Shown piece by piece: positions 26,199 to 36,076 of a stretch of 64,000 nucleotides of DNA. The stretch is from Salibacterium qingdaonense (lineage in GTDB: Bacteria > Bacillota > Bacilli > Bacillales > Marinococcaceae), in contig NZ_FOTY01000004.1 in the NCBI RefSeq assembly GCF_900114715.1, positions 185,818 to 249,817 of the forward strand, given 5' to 3'. A program made the position numbers and the translations under genes. How positions within the stretch are numbered: the first letter of the stretch is position 1; every line of letters begins with the position of its first letter. The notes beneath the pieces were generated by a model. That model was not told the origin of the DNA and made no database searches. It was given only the letters and a program-made list of their open reading frames with translations.

Positions 26199-26219
26199 GC
26201 TTTTTTATCCTCCTTCTTC

Positions 26220-28607
26220 TCATCCACGTTCCCCGGCAGAAGGTTCCTCCCCGGAGTCGTGCACTGCACTGACCAGAACTTCCCGTGGTTTACTGCCGCC
26301 GTACGGACCTACAATACCGCGCATTTCCATCTCATCAATGAGCCGGGCCGCCCTTGTATACCCGATTCGGAATCTCCGCTGGAGCATGGAGACTGATGCG
26401 CTCTGCATATGCACAATCAGTTCCACGGCATCAGGATACAGTTCATCATCCACTTCATCCTGATTCTCCGGCTGTTCTTCCGGTATCATTTCTTCCTGAT
26501 AGGCTGCTTTTTGCTGGGCCACAACAGCCTCTACCACTTTTTCCACTTCCTCATCCGATACGAAAGCGCCCTGCACACGGGTCGACTTGTTCGAACCGAC
26601 AGACTGAAAAAGCATATCTCCTTTGCCAAGCAGCTTCTCTGCCCCTCCTGCATCGAGTATAGTCCGGGAGTCTGTTTGACTCGATACACCAAAGGCAATC
26701 CGGGAGGGGATATTTGCTTTAATAACGCCGGTGATAACATCAACCGACGGCCGCTGCGTGGCAATAATCATGTGTATACCTGCTGCTCTGGCCATCTGGG
26801 CAAGTCTTGTAATGGCATCTTCCACTTCACTTGAAGCGACCATCATCAAATCGGCAAGTTCATCCACGACAACGACAATGTACGGAAGTTCAGGATGATG
26901 CTCTCCTGTCTTTTCATTTTGTTTTTTCACCCATTCATTGTATCCTTCCATGTTTCTCGTTCCCGACTGGGAGAACAAATCATAACGCCGTTCCATTTCA
27001 GCAACTACTTTTTTCAGGGCCTGTGCCGCTTTTTTCGGCTCCGTGACAACGGGGGACAGAAGGTGGGGAACTCCGTTGTACACATTCAATTCCACCATTT
27101 TCGGATCAATCATCATCAGTTTAACTTCGTTTGGCTTTGCCTTCATTAAGATACTGGTAATAATCCCGTTAATACAGACACTTTTGCCGCTTCCGGTAGC
27201 CCCGGCAACAAGCAGATGGGGCATCTTATCAAGAGCGGCGAGAACCGGTTCTCCAGAGATATCGCGCCCGAGTGCGACCGAAAGGATGTGATCATCCCGC
27301 AGATAACCTGCCTCAATTACCTCCCGCAGCGTTACCATGGCAACCTCGGTATTTGGGACTTCAATGCCGATCGCAGCTTTACCGGGAATAGGCGCCTCCA
27401 TCCGGATGCCGCTTGCAGCAAGCGCCAAAGCTAAATCATCTGCGAGGTTGACAATTTTACTCACCTTCACTCCGGTGTCCGGCTGCACTTCGTATTTGGT
27501 CACCGCCGGACCAAGATGCACCTCATTCACTTTTGCCTTTACTCCGAAGCTCTGCAGCGTTTCTTCCAGTGTTCTCGCATTGGAAGAAATCAAATTCCGC
27601 TCCTGTTCCTGCGAATTATAAGAAGAAGTACCGAGTATACTGATAGGAGGAAGCTCATAATTCTCGTTTTCCGTTTCATCCGGAAGAAGCGGAGCCTGGT
27701 TTTGCTCATGACTTTCTACGGACACGGCGTCCGCCTTATTTGGTTCTTCATTTGTAGTATGAACGTCTCCCTGCTCCCTATTCGCCTGGACCTTATCCCC
27801 ATCCTGTTTTTGTTCCGAAGGAGGATAGGCGTTTTCGGCAAAATTATAAATGACGGGAGTTTCTTCGCTGGTGGAATCCGGCGTCTTCTTCTCATTATCA
27901 TTAGAAGGAGGGACTGAAGCAGACTGCTTCTTTGTCTGTTTCGACTGCTGCTGCTTTTTTTCCTTTACTTCTTTTGATTTTTCCTGAAAAAAAGCACGGA
28001 TGGTGCTCCATACAGGAGCCCCTTTGTTCATCCCGTACCGGGCGACATCCTGCAGCGACAGGCCGGTGACGAGTAAAAACGAAAGAAGGAACAAAAAGAT
28101 GGATACAACCCGCGTTCCGCCGGCGTCAAATAAAAAGCGGCTGAACACAAACAGAACCGCACCGATCATGCCTCCCCCCAGATCATCAACTGTTCCGCTT
28201 CCAAATGGATCCAGCATAAACAGTTCAAACGTTATGACAATGGCTGAGTCTTCAGGGTACCCGCCCGTTTCGCCGAGGTTTTCAAACATTTGAACATGGG
28301 TAAGGAGCAGAATCGTAAGCACAGCAAGATAAATTCCACTCATTCGTTTACCGGTAAGCGGCGGGGCGCTTCTTTTAACGATGAACACGACCGCTGTCCA
28401 TAACAATGCAGCTGTTAGAAGGACCGCCCATTCTCCGGCAAGAAAACGAAACAGGGACTGAATGACATCTCCAGCAAGTCCCAGATGGAAAAGAGCCAGG
28501 ATACCGGCGGTAAATAAAATCAGTCCGGTTAATTCAAATTTCAGCTGGGCTTTCCACTGTCTCGATTTTTTTGTTCCGCGTTTTTTCCGCTTGGATTTCT
28601 GGGCCAT
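26220..28607 (-). CDS. spoIIIE: DNA translocase SpoIIIE/FtsK
   Basis: The 795-residue protein pumps chromosomal DNA through the division or sporulation septum. It has about five hydrophobic segments in the first 190 residues, an acidic/Gln-rich linker, a RecA-like motor with Walker [10 protein letters not shown] and Walker [13 protein letters not shown], and a C-terminal winged-helix gamma domain ([25 protein letters not shown]) that reads polar DNA motifs. It sits between ylzJ and ymfF as spoIIIE does in B. subtilis. An extended -10 promoter is present about 110 bases upstream. Confidence 0.96.
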   Translation of the reverse strand: MAQKSKRKKRGTKKSRQWKAQLKFELTGLILFTAGILALFHLGLAGDVIQSLFRFLAGEWAVLLTAALLWTAVVFIVKRSAPPLTGKRMSGIYLAVLTILLLTHVQMFENLGETGGYPEDSAIVITFELFMLDPFGSGTVDDLGGGMIGAVLFVFSRFLFDAGGTRVVSIFLFLLSFLLVTGLSLQDVARYGMNKGAPVWSTIRAFFQEKSKEVKEKKQQQSKQTKKQSASVPPSNDNEKKTPDSTSEETPVIYNFAENAYPPSEQKQDGDKVQANREQGDVHTTNEEPNKADAVSVESHEQNQAPLLPDETENENYELPPISILGTSSYNSQEQERNLISSNARTLEETLQSFGVKAKVNEVHLGPAVTKYEVQPDTGVKVSKIVNLADDLALALAASGIRMEAPIPGKAAIGIEVPNTEVAMVTLREVIEAGYLRDDHILSVALGRDISGEPVLAALDKMPHLLVAGATGSGKSVCINGIITSILMKAKPNEVKLMMIDPKMVELNVYNGVPHLLSPVVTEPKKAAQALKKVVAEMERRYDLFSQSGTRNMEGYNEWVKKQNEKTGEHHPELPYIVVVVDELADLMMVASSEVEDAITRLAQMARAAGIHMIIATQRPSVDVITGVIKANIPSRIAFGVSSQTDSRTILDAGGAEKLLGKGDMLFQSVGSNKSTRVQGAFVSDEEVEKVVEAVVAQQKAAYQEEMIPEEQPENQDEVDDELYPDAVELIVHMQSASVSMLQRRFRIGYTRAARLIDEMEMRGIVGPYGGSKPREVLVSAVHDSGEEPSAGERG

Positions 28608-28714
28608 TTTTATTTCCCTGCCTTCCGGTTCCGGTTTTCCTATGTATAGAACGAAGCAGGCTGCCTCCAGTTAACGATATAGAGACAGCCTGCGCATCAC
28701 ACGCTCTGTTTTCT

Positions 28715-28723
28715 ATTATAGCA
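28715..28723 (-). promoter_or_regulatory. Extended -10 promoter for spoIIIE
   Basis: The minus strand reads TGCTATAAT, an extended -10 with a perfect hexamer, without a clear -35. Downstream in the leader, GCAGGCTG and CAGCCTGC can pair across a 22-base loop. Confidence 0.55.
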
Positions 28724-28761
28724 TACCTCCCGCTCTATTCCTTCCCTTCTACAGAAGATCA

Positions 28762-28974
28762 TTATGATGGATTCCAGACCGCTCCCGGCTGACAGGCAGG
28801 CTGAAGATAATCCTGCGGATCGGAGCTTTGAAGCGCATGAACAATCCATTCTTTCTGTTCATTTTTATACAGTGTCACTATACCCGATCCGGTTTCCACC
28901 GTTTTCATTTCCATCTGCGTTCCGGCTTCAGAAGGAAATACTGCTTCCGGGGGCATAGGGGTATAAAGTATCAT
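28762..28974 (-). CDS. ylzJ: YlzJ-like small protein
   Basis: The 70-residue protein matches the YlzJ family ([14 protein letters not shown] at the start, ends near GAVWNPS). Its function is unknown. Its ATG overlaps the tepA stop by four bases, the arrangement seen with tepA in Bacillus, so the two are translationally coupled. No signal peptide or membrane segment is evident. Confidence 0.88.
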   Translation of the reverse strand: MILYTPMPPEAVFPSEAGTQMEMKTVETGSGIVTLYKNEQKEWIVHALQSSDPQDYLQPACQPGAVWNPS

Positions 28975-29741
28975 TGAAGCATGTCCCCTTCCGTTTCTTC
29001 CATCATCTCATTCAGCCGGGAAAGAGCAGCGCCGATTCCGCCTACTGCATCAATCAGGCCGTGCTTCACAGCATCTTCACCGATTACGTTTGTGCCGATA
29101 TCACGGGTCAGGTTTCCCTTGGCGAACATCAGGTCTTTAAACGTTTCTTCCGAAATATCTGAATGCCGGGTCACAAAGTTGATGACACGTTCCTGCATTT
29201 TTTCAAGATATTCAAAGGTTTGCGGGACACCGATAACAAGACCGTTCAGCCGGATTGGGTGAATCGTCATCGTCGCTGTTTCAGCAATATGGGAATAATC
29301 CGCGGCGACAGCAATTGGCACACCGATAGAGTGACCTCCCCCAAGAACAAGGGTGGTTGTTGGTTTACTCATGCTTGCCACCATCTCTGCAATAGCAAGA
29401 CCTGCTTCTACATCTCCACCAACAGTGTTGAGTACCAGCATCAACCCCTTAATTTTCGGATTCTGCTCGACTGCTACGAGCTGGGGAATAATATGTTCAT
29501 ATTTGGTGGTCTTATTTTGAGGCGGGAGCTGCATGTGCCCTTCAATCTGGCCGACGACGGTAATGCAATGAATATTGGAGTTTTCCATGTCAGCAACATT
29601 GGTCTGCCCAAGCTCCTGTATTTTCTGGACGAGACTGTTTTTCTGATCGTCCTGCTCCGTCTTTCCGGGAGGGTTATCCGTACCAGGGTCCTGTGTTTTT
29701 TCAGGTTCCGGGGATTCATTGGTATTTTGTTCACGCGTCAT
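28971..29741 (-). CDS. tepA: ClpP-like serine protease TepA
   Basis: The 256-residue protein has the ClpP/crotonase fold. The nucleophile Ser lies in [12 protein letters not shown], and the candidate His in [12 protein letters not shown] polar N-terminal extension of about 50 residues is rich in Glu/Gln/Pro. B. subtilis TepA was named translocation-enhancing protein for an effect on secretion, and a signal-peptide-peptidase-like or spore-related role has been proposed. The gene follows AAAGGAGG and is coupled to ylzJ. Confidence 0.92.
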   Translation of the reverse strand: MTREQNTNESPEPEKTQDPGTDNPPGKTEQDDQKNSLVQKIQELGQTNVADMENSNIHCITVVGQIEGHMQLPPQNKTTKYEHIIPQLVAVEQNPKIKGLMLVLNTVGGDVEAGLAIAEMVASMSKPTTTLVLGGGHSIGVPIAVAADYSHIAETATMTIHPIRLNGLVIGVPQTFEYLEKMQERVINFVTRHSDISEETFKDLMFAKGNLTRDIGTNVIGEDAVKHGLIDAVGGIGAALSRLNEMMEETEGDMLQ

Positions 29742-29862
29742 AGTGAAACCTCCTTTTTTTTATCCATTTCTAGTATGAATCAATCCGCCTTTTCTCATTC
29801 TCTTCCATTGATTTCATCAGATAAATAAAAGGATCCCAAACATAACAGTATCCGCAACGTTA

Positions 29863-29904
29863 AAAACGCTTCCGACTATCATGTTTGATAATCGGAAGCG
29901 TTTT
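29863..29904 (-). terminator. Intrinsic terminator after rnjB
   Basis: A 13-bp stem (AAAACGCTTCCGA and its complement), one mismatch, a further 5 bp and a 4-base loop are followed by TTTTT on the minus strand. The 29742-29989 stretch otherwise shows only the tepA upstream region, with no clear promoter. Confidence 0.88.
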
Positions 29905-29989
29905 GTTTTAAAGAATCCATTTTGGGGCAGCATCGATGTCTTGTCATTTTCGAGCGCATGTCAGCGTATATGACTGCTGCTGTGTACCC

Positions 29990-31657
29990 TCAGACTTCCA
30001 TAATAATCGGCAGAATCATCGGACGCCGTTTCGTTTTTTCATATAGAAAACGGCTGAGCACATCCCTGATGTTGCTTTTGAGTGTAGACCATTCTTTCAC
30101 GTTTTCACTTAATGCTTTTTCCAAAGTCGTTTTCACTTTCGTATTGGCTTCTTCCATTAATTCCTCTGATTCGCGGACGTACACAAATCCTCTGGAAATA
30201 ATGTCAGGACCGGAAACGATGCCGGTTGATTTTTTATTCAATGTGACGACAACGACCAGAATTCCATCTTCAGAAAGGAGGCGGCGGTCGCGCAGGACGA
30301 TATTGCCTACATCCCCGACGCCAAGGCCGTCAATCAGTACATTGCCGGAGGGTACCTTGCCGGAGCGTTTCGCTTTTTTGTTCGTAAATTCAACAACTTC
30401 CCCTTTATCGAGGAGGAATGTATTATCCGGTGATACACCTGCTGTTTCTGCCAGTTCACCATGAGCCTGCTGCATCCGGAATTCACCGTGCACCGGAATA
30501 AAGTGGGTCGGACGGAGCAGGTTGAGCATCAACATCAGTTCTTCCTGAAAGCCGTGTCCGGAAGCATGTACGTTTTCACGGCCGTAGATAACTTCCGCTC
30601 CGAGCTGATAAAGAAAATCAATCAGGCGCGATACCGACTTTTCGTTTCCTGCTTTCGGATTGGCGGCAATAACCACCGTATCGCCTTTTTCCACCGCCAG
30701 TTCGTGGTGGGAGCCTTTAGCCATCTGGGTCAACGCCGACATCGGTTCGCCCTGGCTGCCGGTACATAAAACAGCTGTATTCGCGGGGTCCATATTTTCC
30801 ACTTCAGACGGTTCGACAAATATGTCATCCGGGCAGTGCAGGTAACCAAGCTTTTGGGATATCTCAATCACCTTGTTTATCGAATGGCCGACGACAGCGA
30901 TTTTGCGCTGCTCACTTTGTGCTGCATTAATCACCTGCTGAATGCGGTGTACATTGGAAGCAAACGTCGTCACAATGATTCGCCCCTGCGCTTCCTGAAA
31001 CATTTCGGCAATACCGTATCCGGTTGACGTTTCCGATGGGGACGTCCCGGGAATCTCTGCATTAGTGCTGTCCGAAAGCAGACATAAAACGCCCCGCTTT
31101 CCAATCCGGGTGAGCTTGTCTATATCTGTATAGCGGCCGTCAACCGGATTCTGGTCAAATTTAAAATCACCTGTGTGGACAATAAGTCCCTGCGGTGTTT
31201 CTATACTGATTCCCACCGAATCGGGAATACTGTGCGTGACACGGAAAAAATGGATAGGAAACTGCCCGACCGTAATACGGCTTTCTCCGTGAATCTGGCG
31301 AAGGTCCGCTTTTTTACGCAGACCCTTTTCTTTTAAGTGATCTTCCACAAGTCCAATTGTTAATTTCGTTCCATATACAGGCGCATGAATCTTGCGGAGA
31401 ATATAGGCCAGTGCCCCGATATGGTCCTCGTGACCATGAGTAATAATAATGCCGCGTACCTTTTCTTTATTCTGGACAAGATAAGAGATATCGGGGATCA
31501 CAACGTCCACACCGAGCATATCATCCTCGGGGAACATCCATCCTGCATCGATAACAAGTATTTCTTCTTCTGTTTCAACGACATACATGTTTTTGCCAAG
31601 CTCTCCCAAACCTCCGAGCGCAAACACACGTATCGTATCTAAAGACTGCTTTGCCAA
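29990..31657 (-). CDS. rnjB: Ribonuclease J2
   Basis: The 555-residue metallo-beta-lactamase/beta-CASP nuclease carries HGHEDHIG at residues 74-81 and the beta-CASP motifs VHTGDFKFD, TNAE, GHSINK and HASGH. RNase J enzymes act as 5'-to-3' exonucleases and endonucleases; J2 pairs with J1. The locus (downstream of dapA, upstream of tepA) fits rnjB and not rnjA. The start is TTG at 31655-31657 after AGGAGGAAATAACG. A sigma-A promoter and a leader of about 170 bases lie upstream. Confidence 0.95.
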   Translation of the reverse strand: MAKQSLDTIRVFALGGLGELGKNMYVVETEEEILVIDAGWMFPEDDMLGVDVVIPDISYLVQNKEKVRGIIITHGHEDHIGALAYILRKIHAPVYGTKLTIGLVEDHLKEKGLRKKADLRQIHGESRITVGQFPIHFFRVTHSIPDSVGISIETPQGLIVHTGDFKFDQNPVDGRYTDIDKLTRIGKRGVLCLLSDSTNAEIPGTSPSETSTGYGIAEMFQEAQGRIIVTTFASNVHRIQQVINAAQSEQRKIAVVGHSINKVIEISQKLGYLHCPDDIFVEPSEVENMDPANTAVLCTGSQGEPMSALTQMAKGSHHELAVEKGDTVVIAANPKAGNEKSVSRLIDFLYQLGAEVIYGRENVHASGHGFQEELMLMLNLLRPTHFIPVHGEFRMQQAHGELAETAGVSPDNTFLLDKGEVVEFTNKKAKRSGKVPSGNVLIDGLGVGDVGNIVLRDRRLLSEDGILVVVVTLNKKSTGIVSGPDIISRGFVYVRESEELMEEANTKVKTTLEKALSENVKEWSTLKSNIRDVLSRFLYEKTKRRPMILPIIMEV

Positions 31658-31834
31658 CGTTATTTCCTCCTAAATATACCATTGTAAATATTACTGCAGC
31701 GTTACACCGTATTTATACACCCCAGGGCATTCCGCAGCCTGCGGCACACTTCTCCCAAGGCTCTCTTTCCACGGCGGCGGGAAAGACTGGTCAGTCTATG
31801 AAAAATTTCACACCCGAACATATCACTTCTTTGT

Positions 31835-31864
31835 AGTATAACCTAAACAGAAATGAGAATACAA
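31835..31864 (-). promoter_or_regulatory. Sigma-A promoter for rnjB
   Basis: Minus strand: TTGTAT, 18 bases, TATACT. The leader contains a GC-rich inverted repeat (CCGCAGGCTGCGG). Upstream of the promoter, hairpins AGTTCT/AGAACT and CCGGAT/ATCCGG are visible. No ORF is credible in the 31658-32080 gap. Confidence 0.6.
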
Positions 31865-31980
31865 GTCTCTTCTATTGCTGTACAGCGAAAATTAGTTCTA
31901 TGTTTTCAGAACTGCCGGAATGTTACGCCGGATGCAAATCCGGTTCCGTCAAAATGGGAATGGGACAGAATCATCAACAG

Positions 31981-32030
31981 ATAAAAATTTTCCGGCCGAT
32001 TCGTAAAAGAACCGGCCGGAAAATTTTTAT
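31981..32030. terminator. Very long hairpin terminator after dapA
   Basis: An 18-bp perfect stem (ATAAAAATTTTCCGGCCG and its complement) has A/T tracts built into its base. It lies 50 bases past the dapA stop and can act in either direction. Confidence 0.85.
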
Positions 32031-32080
32031 CACCAGACTGTCTCTCCCTCAAAATACTGTACTTAGTAATTGCTTTTTCA

Positions 32081-32983
32081 TCAAGGTTCAAAATGTTCAG
32101 TTTTTATCTCCGGCCCGGGATCAAACGTCTTTTTTAGTTGAGTAACTTCTGCACCGGTTAAGGGCAGAAGCGGGGCTCTTGTGTATCTTGAAATCAAACC
32201 CAGCTGTTCGAGCATCCCTTTGACTGGTGCCGGGCTTGGGGTCATAAAGCATGCTTTCATTTTCGGCAGTAAAGAACGATGCAGAGAAGCCGCCTGGGCC
32301 GGATTTCCATCTGCAAAACGATCAATCATGGTGCTCATCTCACGTCCTGCAATATGGGAGGCAACCGATACAGCGCCTGTTCCCCCAACCGACATAAGCG
32401 GCAGAGTAGATGAATCATCCCCGCTGTACACTTGAAAATAGTCCGGAGTATGCTCAATAACGTGCGAAATCTGATCAAAGTCTCCGCTTGCTTCTTTCAC
32501 AGAACGTATATTTGATATGCCCGTCATATGAAGCAGCGTTTTTGGCTCAAGGTTGACGATACAGCGGCCCGGAATATTATAAATCATGACCGGCAGCGAC
32601 GGAGCGGCTTCTGCCACTCTTTTGAAGTGATGATACATTCCTTCCTGACTGGGCTTGCTGTAATAAGGTGTGACTGCCATAATGCCGTCTATGTCACAGG
32701 ACACAGCTTTTTGTGTAATCTGCTCGGAATAGGCAGTATCGTTTGTGCCCGTTCCTGCTATAACGGCTGCGCGCGTCCCTGCAATCTCTTTCACCCTTCG
32801 AAACAAAGCCAGCTTTTCGTCGGTGGATAAAGTGGGAGATTCCCCGGTCGTTCCGGCCACCACCAAACCCTTCGAACCAGTGGCCAGCAGATGCTCTACT
32901 AGTGGTTCAAGCGCCTCCCAGTCAATGGCGCCGCTGCTGTCAAACGGGGTGACCATGGCGGTAATTAATCGATCAAATTCCAA
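32081..32983 (-). CDS. dapA: 4-hydroxy-tetrahydrodipicolinate synthase
   Basis: The 300-residue TIM-barrel enzyme condenses pyruvate with aspartate semialdehyde, the first step specific to diaminopimelate, lysine and dipicolinate. Visible motifs are VVAGTTGESPTL, the YNIPGRC tyrosine, and the Schiff-base Lys in VKEASGD. The start is TTG at 32981-32983, which gives the family N-terminus (EFDRLITAMVTPF); AAAGGGG is 10 bases upstream. Its product feeds both peptidoglycan synthesis and, via DpaA/DpaB encoded upstream, the spore solute dipicolinate. Confidence 0.96.
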   Translation of the reverse strand: MEFDRLITAMVTPFDSSGAIDWEALEPLVEHLLATGSKGLVVAGTTGESPTLSTDEKLALFRRVKEIAGTRAAVIAGTGTNDTAYSEQITQKAVSCDIDGIMAVTPYYSKPSQEGMYHHFKRVAEAAPSLPVMIYNIPGRCIVNLEPKTLLHMTGISNIRSVKEASGDFDQISHVIEHTPDYFQVYSGDDSSTLPLMSVGGTGAVSVASHIAGREMSTMIDRFADGNPAQAASLHRSLLPKMKACFMTPSPAPVKGMLEQLGLISRYTRAPLLPLTGAEVTQLKKTFDPGPEIKTEHFEP

Positions 32984-33023
32984 TCCTTTTCCGCCCCTTT
33001 CTTCATAGCTGTTGCTGCGGGCT

Positions 33024-34229
33024 TCAGCTTGAACGGTTCAGACAGAACGCATCGTGAAGCGCCGACACTGCCTGCTTTTCATTACTGGAGGAGACGAGCA
33101 CCCAAATCGTTGTGTGGGAATCCGACGCCTGATAGATTTCAATATCGTATTTCGCCAGGGCATCAATCATGGTTGCAGCGACGCCGGGAATACCGGTCAT
33201 TCCCGCTCCAACCGCCGATATTTTCGTACAGCCTTCCAGACACTCAGGTTCGTATCCCCTTTGCTCCAGCCGCCGCACCGCTTCCGGAGCACGTTCTGAT
33301 GGAACAGTATACAAAACAGCGGAAGGCTGGATCGAGATAAAATCAACCGAAATACCCGCATCCGCCATTTCCCGGAATACATTCTGCTGCAAAGAGCCGT
33401 CCTCAACACTCCGAACGGTAATCCGCGTCAGTCCGGATTTATGAGCAATCCCTGTCACCTGTCGTTTCCCGGATCCCGACGCTGCGCTCCGCGAAGAAAT
33501 CCACGTGCCCGGCCTATCAGATATCGTGGAACGGATGCGCATCGGGATACCGCCCTGTCTTGCTGTTTCCACTGCCCGTGGATGAACGACACGCGCTCCG
33601 TGCACTGCCAGATTACTTACTTCTTCGTATGTCACTGCCGTCAGCAGTGATGCTTCTTTGACAATTCCCGGATCTGCTGTCATCACGCCATCCACATCCG
33701 TAAAAATTTCCACGACTTCCGCTTGAAGAGCTGCGCCGAGTGCAGCGGCGGTCGTGTCACTTCCACCCCTGCCAAGTGTTGTAATGTCAGGGCCGGATGT
33801 TCCCTGAAATCCTGCCACAACAGCTGCATCGATATGTTCAAACGCCTCTTCAAGAAAACTTGTTTGTACTTCTTCGATGCCGGCGTCCCCGAACGTATTG
33901 TTCGTCCGGATGCCGGCCTGGCCTCCCGTAAAAGCCATGGTTTCAAGACCTGATGCCCGAAGCTGTTCACTAAAAACAACCGCGGAGATGACTTCCCCGC
34001 AGGAAAGCAGAAGATCCTGCTCCCTCCGCGGCGCCGGCGTTTTTTCGTCCCGAATCAGATCAGAAAGGGTGTCAGTCGCATAAGGACTTCCTTTGCGTCC
34101 CATGGCTGACACCACCACGACGACTTTCATCCCGCTCTCTACAGCCCGCTTCACATGAGCACATGCAGCAGACCTGGTGTTTTCATCTTGTACGGACGTT
34201 CCTCCAAATTTTTGAACCATGACTTTCAT
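33024..34229 (-). CDS. dapG: Aspartokinase I, diaminopimelate-sensitive type
   Basis: The 401-residue enzyme phosphorylates aspartate, opening the lysine/threonine/methionine family. The kinase motif KFGGTSV begins at residue 7, and two ACT regulatory domains form the C-terminal third (GITRITVRSVE..., ISAVGAGMTGIPGV). The position between asd and dapA matches dapG, the B. subtilis isozyme feedback-inhibited by diaminopimelate. I chose the ATG at 34227-34229 after AAAAAGGGGATACACTC. A hairpin (CCGCATT stem, 34269-34300) lies in the 76-base gap to asd. Confidence 0.95.
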   Translation of the reverse strand: MKVMVQKFGGTSVQDENTRSAACAHVKRAVESGMKVVVVVSAMGRKGSPYATDTLSDLIRDEKTPAPRREQDLLLSCGEVISAVVFSEQLRASGLETMAFTGGQAGIRTNNTFGDAGIEEVQTSFLEEAFEHIDAAVVAGFQGTSGPDITTLGRGGSDTTAAALGAALQAEVVEIFTDVDGVMTADPGIVKEASLLTAVTYEEVSNLAVHGARVVHPRAVETARQGGIPMRIRSTISDRPGTWISSRSAASGSGKRQVTGIAHKSGLTRITVRSVEDGSLQQNVFREMADAGISVDFISIQPSAVLYTVPSERAPEAVRRLEQRGYEPECLEGCTKISAVGAGMTGIPGVAATMIDALAKYDIEIYQASDSHTTIWVLVSSSNEKQAVSALHDAFCLNRSS

Positions 34230-34305
34230 GAGTGTATCCCCTTTTTCATTGATCATTGTGCCGGGCACCCGCATTGGGGCTTTTCAGCCGTGAAATGCGG
34301 ACATA

Positions 34306-35355
34306 TTATTTTATGAGCTCTTGTTTAATCAGACTTTCTGCAATCTGAACGGAGTTGTAGGCGGCTCCTTTCATCAAGTTGTCAGAAACGACCCAAAAGT
34401 GGTAGCCATTTTCAAAATCAAGATCCCTGCGGATTCTTCCCACAAAAACATCCGGCAGTCCAACGCTGTTTACAGCCATTGGGTATTCCTGTTCTGAAGG
34501 ATTATCCTGAATGGTGATCCCTCCGCCGGAACCGATTGTTTCTCTTAGTTCTGAAGCTGTTGGTGCGTCATGTTCTACTTCGATATAGACAGATTCCGAG
34601 TGTCCGGTTTCGACCGGCAGACGTACACACGTTGCTGCCACCGGCAGATCGTTTTCATGAAGAATTTTTTTCGTTTCATTAATCATTTTCATCTCTTCAA
34701 ACGTATAGCCGTTGTCCTGAAATTTATCGATCTGCGGAACAGCGTTGAATGCAATCTGATAATGTTTTTTGTCTCCGCTTACCGGCAGCACTTGTGGATC
34801 GGCGGGTTTTCCATCAAGCACGTCTCTGGACTGTTCTTTCATTTCGTCAACCGCTTCATAGCCCGCTCCGGAAACAGCCTGATACGTTGATACGATCACT
34901 TTCTTTAATCCATAAGCACTACGCACCGGTTCGAGTGCAGCCACCATCTGAATAGTGGAACAGTTCGGATTGGCAATAATGCCTTTATGATTCTTTACGT
35001 CTGCCTCATTTACTTCCGGCACAACGAGCGGCACTTCTTCATCCATCCGGTAGGCGCTCGTATTGTCTATAACAATCGTCCCGCGTTTCACCGCTTCCGG
35101 GGCCAGTTCTTTAGAAATGGAGCCGCCTGCGGAGAAAAGACCGATTTGCACCCCGTCAAATGATTCAGGTTTCGCCTCTTCGACGGTATACTCTTCCCCG
35201 CGGAACGTGATTTTCTTCCCGGCAGAACGCGGTGATGACAATAATTTAAGCTCTTTCACCGGAAAATCTTTCATCTCGAGCGTTCTCAGAATCTGCTCTC
35301 CAACTGCTCCGGTAGCTCCGAGTACTGCTACAGAGTATCCTGTTTCTTCTGTCAT
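34306..35355 (-). CDS. asd: Aspartate-semialdehyde dehydrogenase
   Basis: The 349-residue NADP enzyme reduces aspartyl phosphate. The nucleotide motif GATGAVG is at residues 13-19, the catalytic Cys lies in NPNCST, and the later GSGGGI...QDNPSEQEYPMA block is as expected. It is the first gene of asd-dapG-dapA. A separate extended -10 promoter upstream means these housekeeping genes need not depend on the sporulation promoter of dpaAB. Confidence 0.97.
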   Translation of the reverse strand: MTEETGYSVAVLGATGAVGEQILRTLEMKDFPVKELKLLSSPRSAGKKITFRGEEYTVEEAKPESFDGVQIGLFSAGGSISKELAPEAVKRGTIVIDNTSAYRMDEEVPLVVPEVNEADVKNHKGIIANPNCSTIQMVAALEPVRSAYGLKKVIVSTYQAVSGAGYEAVDEMKEQSRDVLDGKPADPQVLPVSGDKKHYQIAFNAVPQIDKFQDNGYTFEEMKMINETKKILHENDLPVAATCVRLPVETGHSESVYIEVEHDAPTASELRETIGSGGGITIQDNPSEQEYPMAVNSVGLPDVFVGRIRRDLDFENGYHFWVVSDNLMKGAAYNSVQIAESLIKQELIK

Positions 35356-35416
35356 GAATGATTATCTCCTTCCAGCTTCGTGTTTATCTACTTGAAGTCT
35401 AGTTTATTTAACGTCT

Positions 35417-35425
35417 ATTGTAACA
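35417..35425 (-). promoter_or_regulatory. Extended -10 promoter for asd-dapG-dapA
   Basis: The minus strand reads TGTTACAAT (TGn plus TACAAT), about 60 bases before the asd ATG. The -35 is weak. Confidence 0.5.
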
Positions 35426-35463
35426 TAATAGCTGAAGCTGAAAGAAGCAATTCCCGTGACAGT

Positions 35464-36063
35464 TTACTTATTGAAATTTTCCACGATGACAGGCTGATAT
35501 TGGCGTCCGGAGAGCGCTTCTTCCAACGTTGGTTCGATATCTTCCATTCTGGCAACGAGGGAGGTGGGTTTGCCCGCCGGATTATCCTGCCCGAACGGAA
35601 CAAAGTAGATGTTTTTGGCATTCATCAGTTTCATAATGTTGCCGCCGTTTAATCCAAGTGCATCGTTGGTCGAAATCGCGAGGACAACCGGGCTGCTGTT
35701 GCGAAGCGTTGCCTTGGCCGCCATTAATACCGGGGAATCCGTAATCGCATTGGCAAAACGGCTGATGGAATTCCCCGTCATCGGTGCAATAAGCATCGCA
35801 TCCAGTGGATATTTCGGGCCGAACGGTTCTGTCTTAACGATCGAGTCGGCAACGTCGTCTTTCCCGGACGCCGTTTTAATTTCTTTCAGCCATTTTTCTG
35901 CCGCCCCGAACTTCGAATCGGTTTTCAAAACGGTCGGCGTAATGATCGGATAAACATCAGCTCCCTTTTCACGCAGGTCTTTCATATAAGGAATCGCTTC
36001 TTCAAGGGTACAATGCGACCCGGTTACGCCGAATCCTATTTTTTTATTTTCAAAAGGCAGCAT
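35464..36063 (-). CDS. dpaB: Dipicolinate synthase subunit B
   Basis: The 199-residue flavoprotein-like subunit (SpoVFB) pairs with DpaA to oxidise dihydrodipicolinate to dipicolinic acid in the mother cell. The FMN-binding pattern GFGVTGSHCTLEEAI is near the start, followed by IAPMTGNSISRFANAITDSPVLMAAKA. I chose the ATG at 36061-36063, 7 bases after AAAGGAGG; the upstream in-frame codons lie inside dpaA and are not conserved. It starts 13 bases after dpaA and shares its sigma-K-like promoter. Confidence 0.96.
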   Translation of the reverse strand: MLPFENKKIGFGVTGSHCTLEEAIPYMKDLREKGADVYPIITPTVLKTDSKFGAAEKWLKEIKTASGKDDVADSIVKTEPFGPKYPLDAMLIAPMTGNSISRFANAITDSPVLMAAKATLRNSSPVVLAISTNDALGLNGGNIMKLMNAKNIYFVPFGQDNPAGKPTSLVARMEDIEPTLEEALSGRQYQPVIVENFNK

Positions 36064-36076
36064 GGTTACGCCTCCT

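Noticed and set aside
31658..32080. Possible small gene in the gap between rnjB and dapA
   Set aside because: No frame with a credible ribosome binding site was found; the gap is explained by the rnjB promoter, its leader and the dapA terminator.
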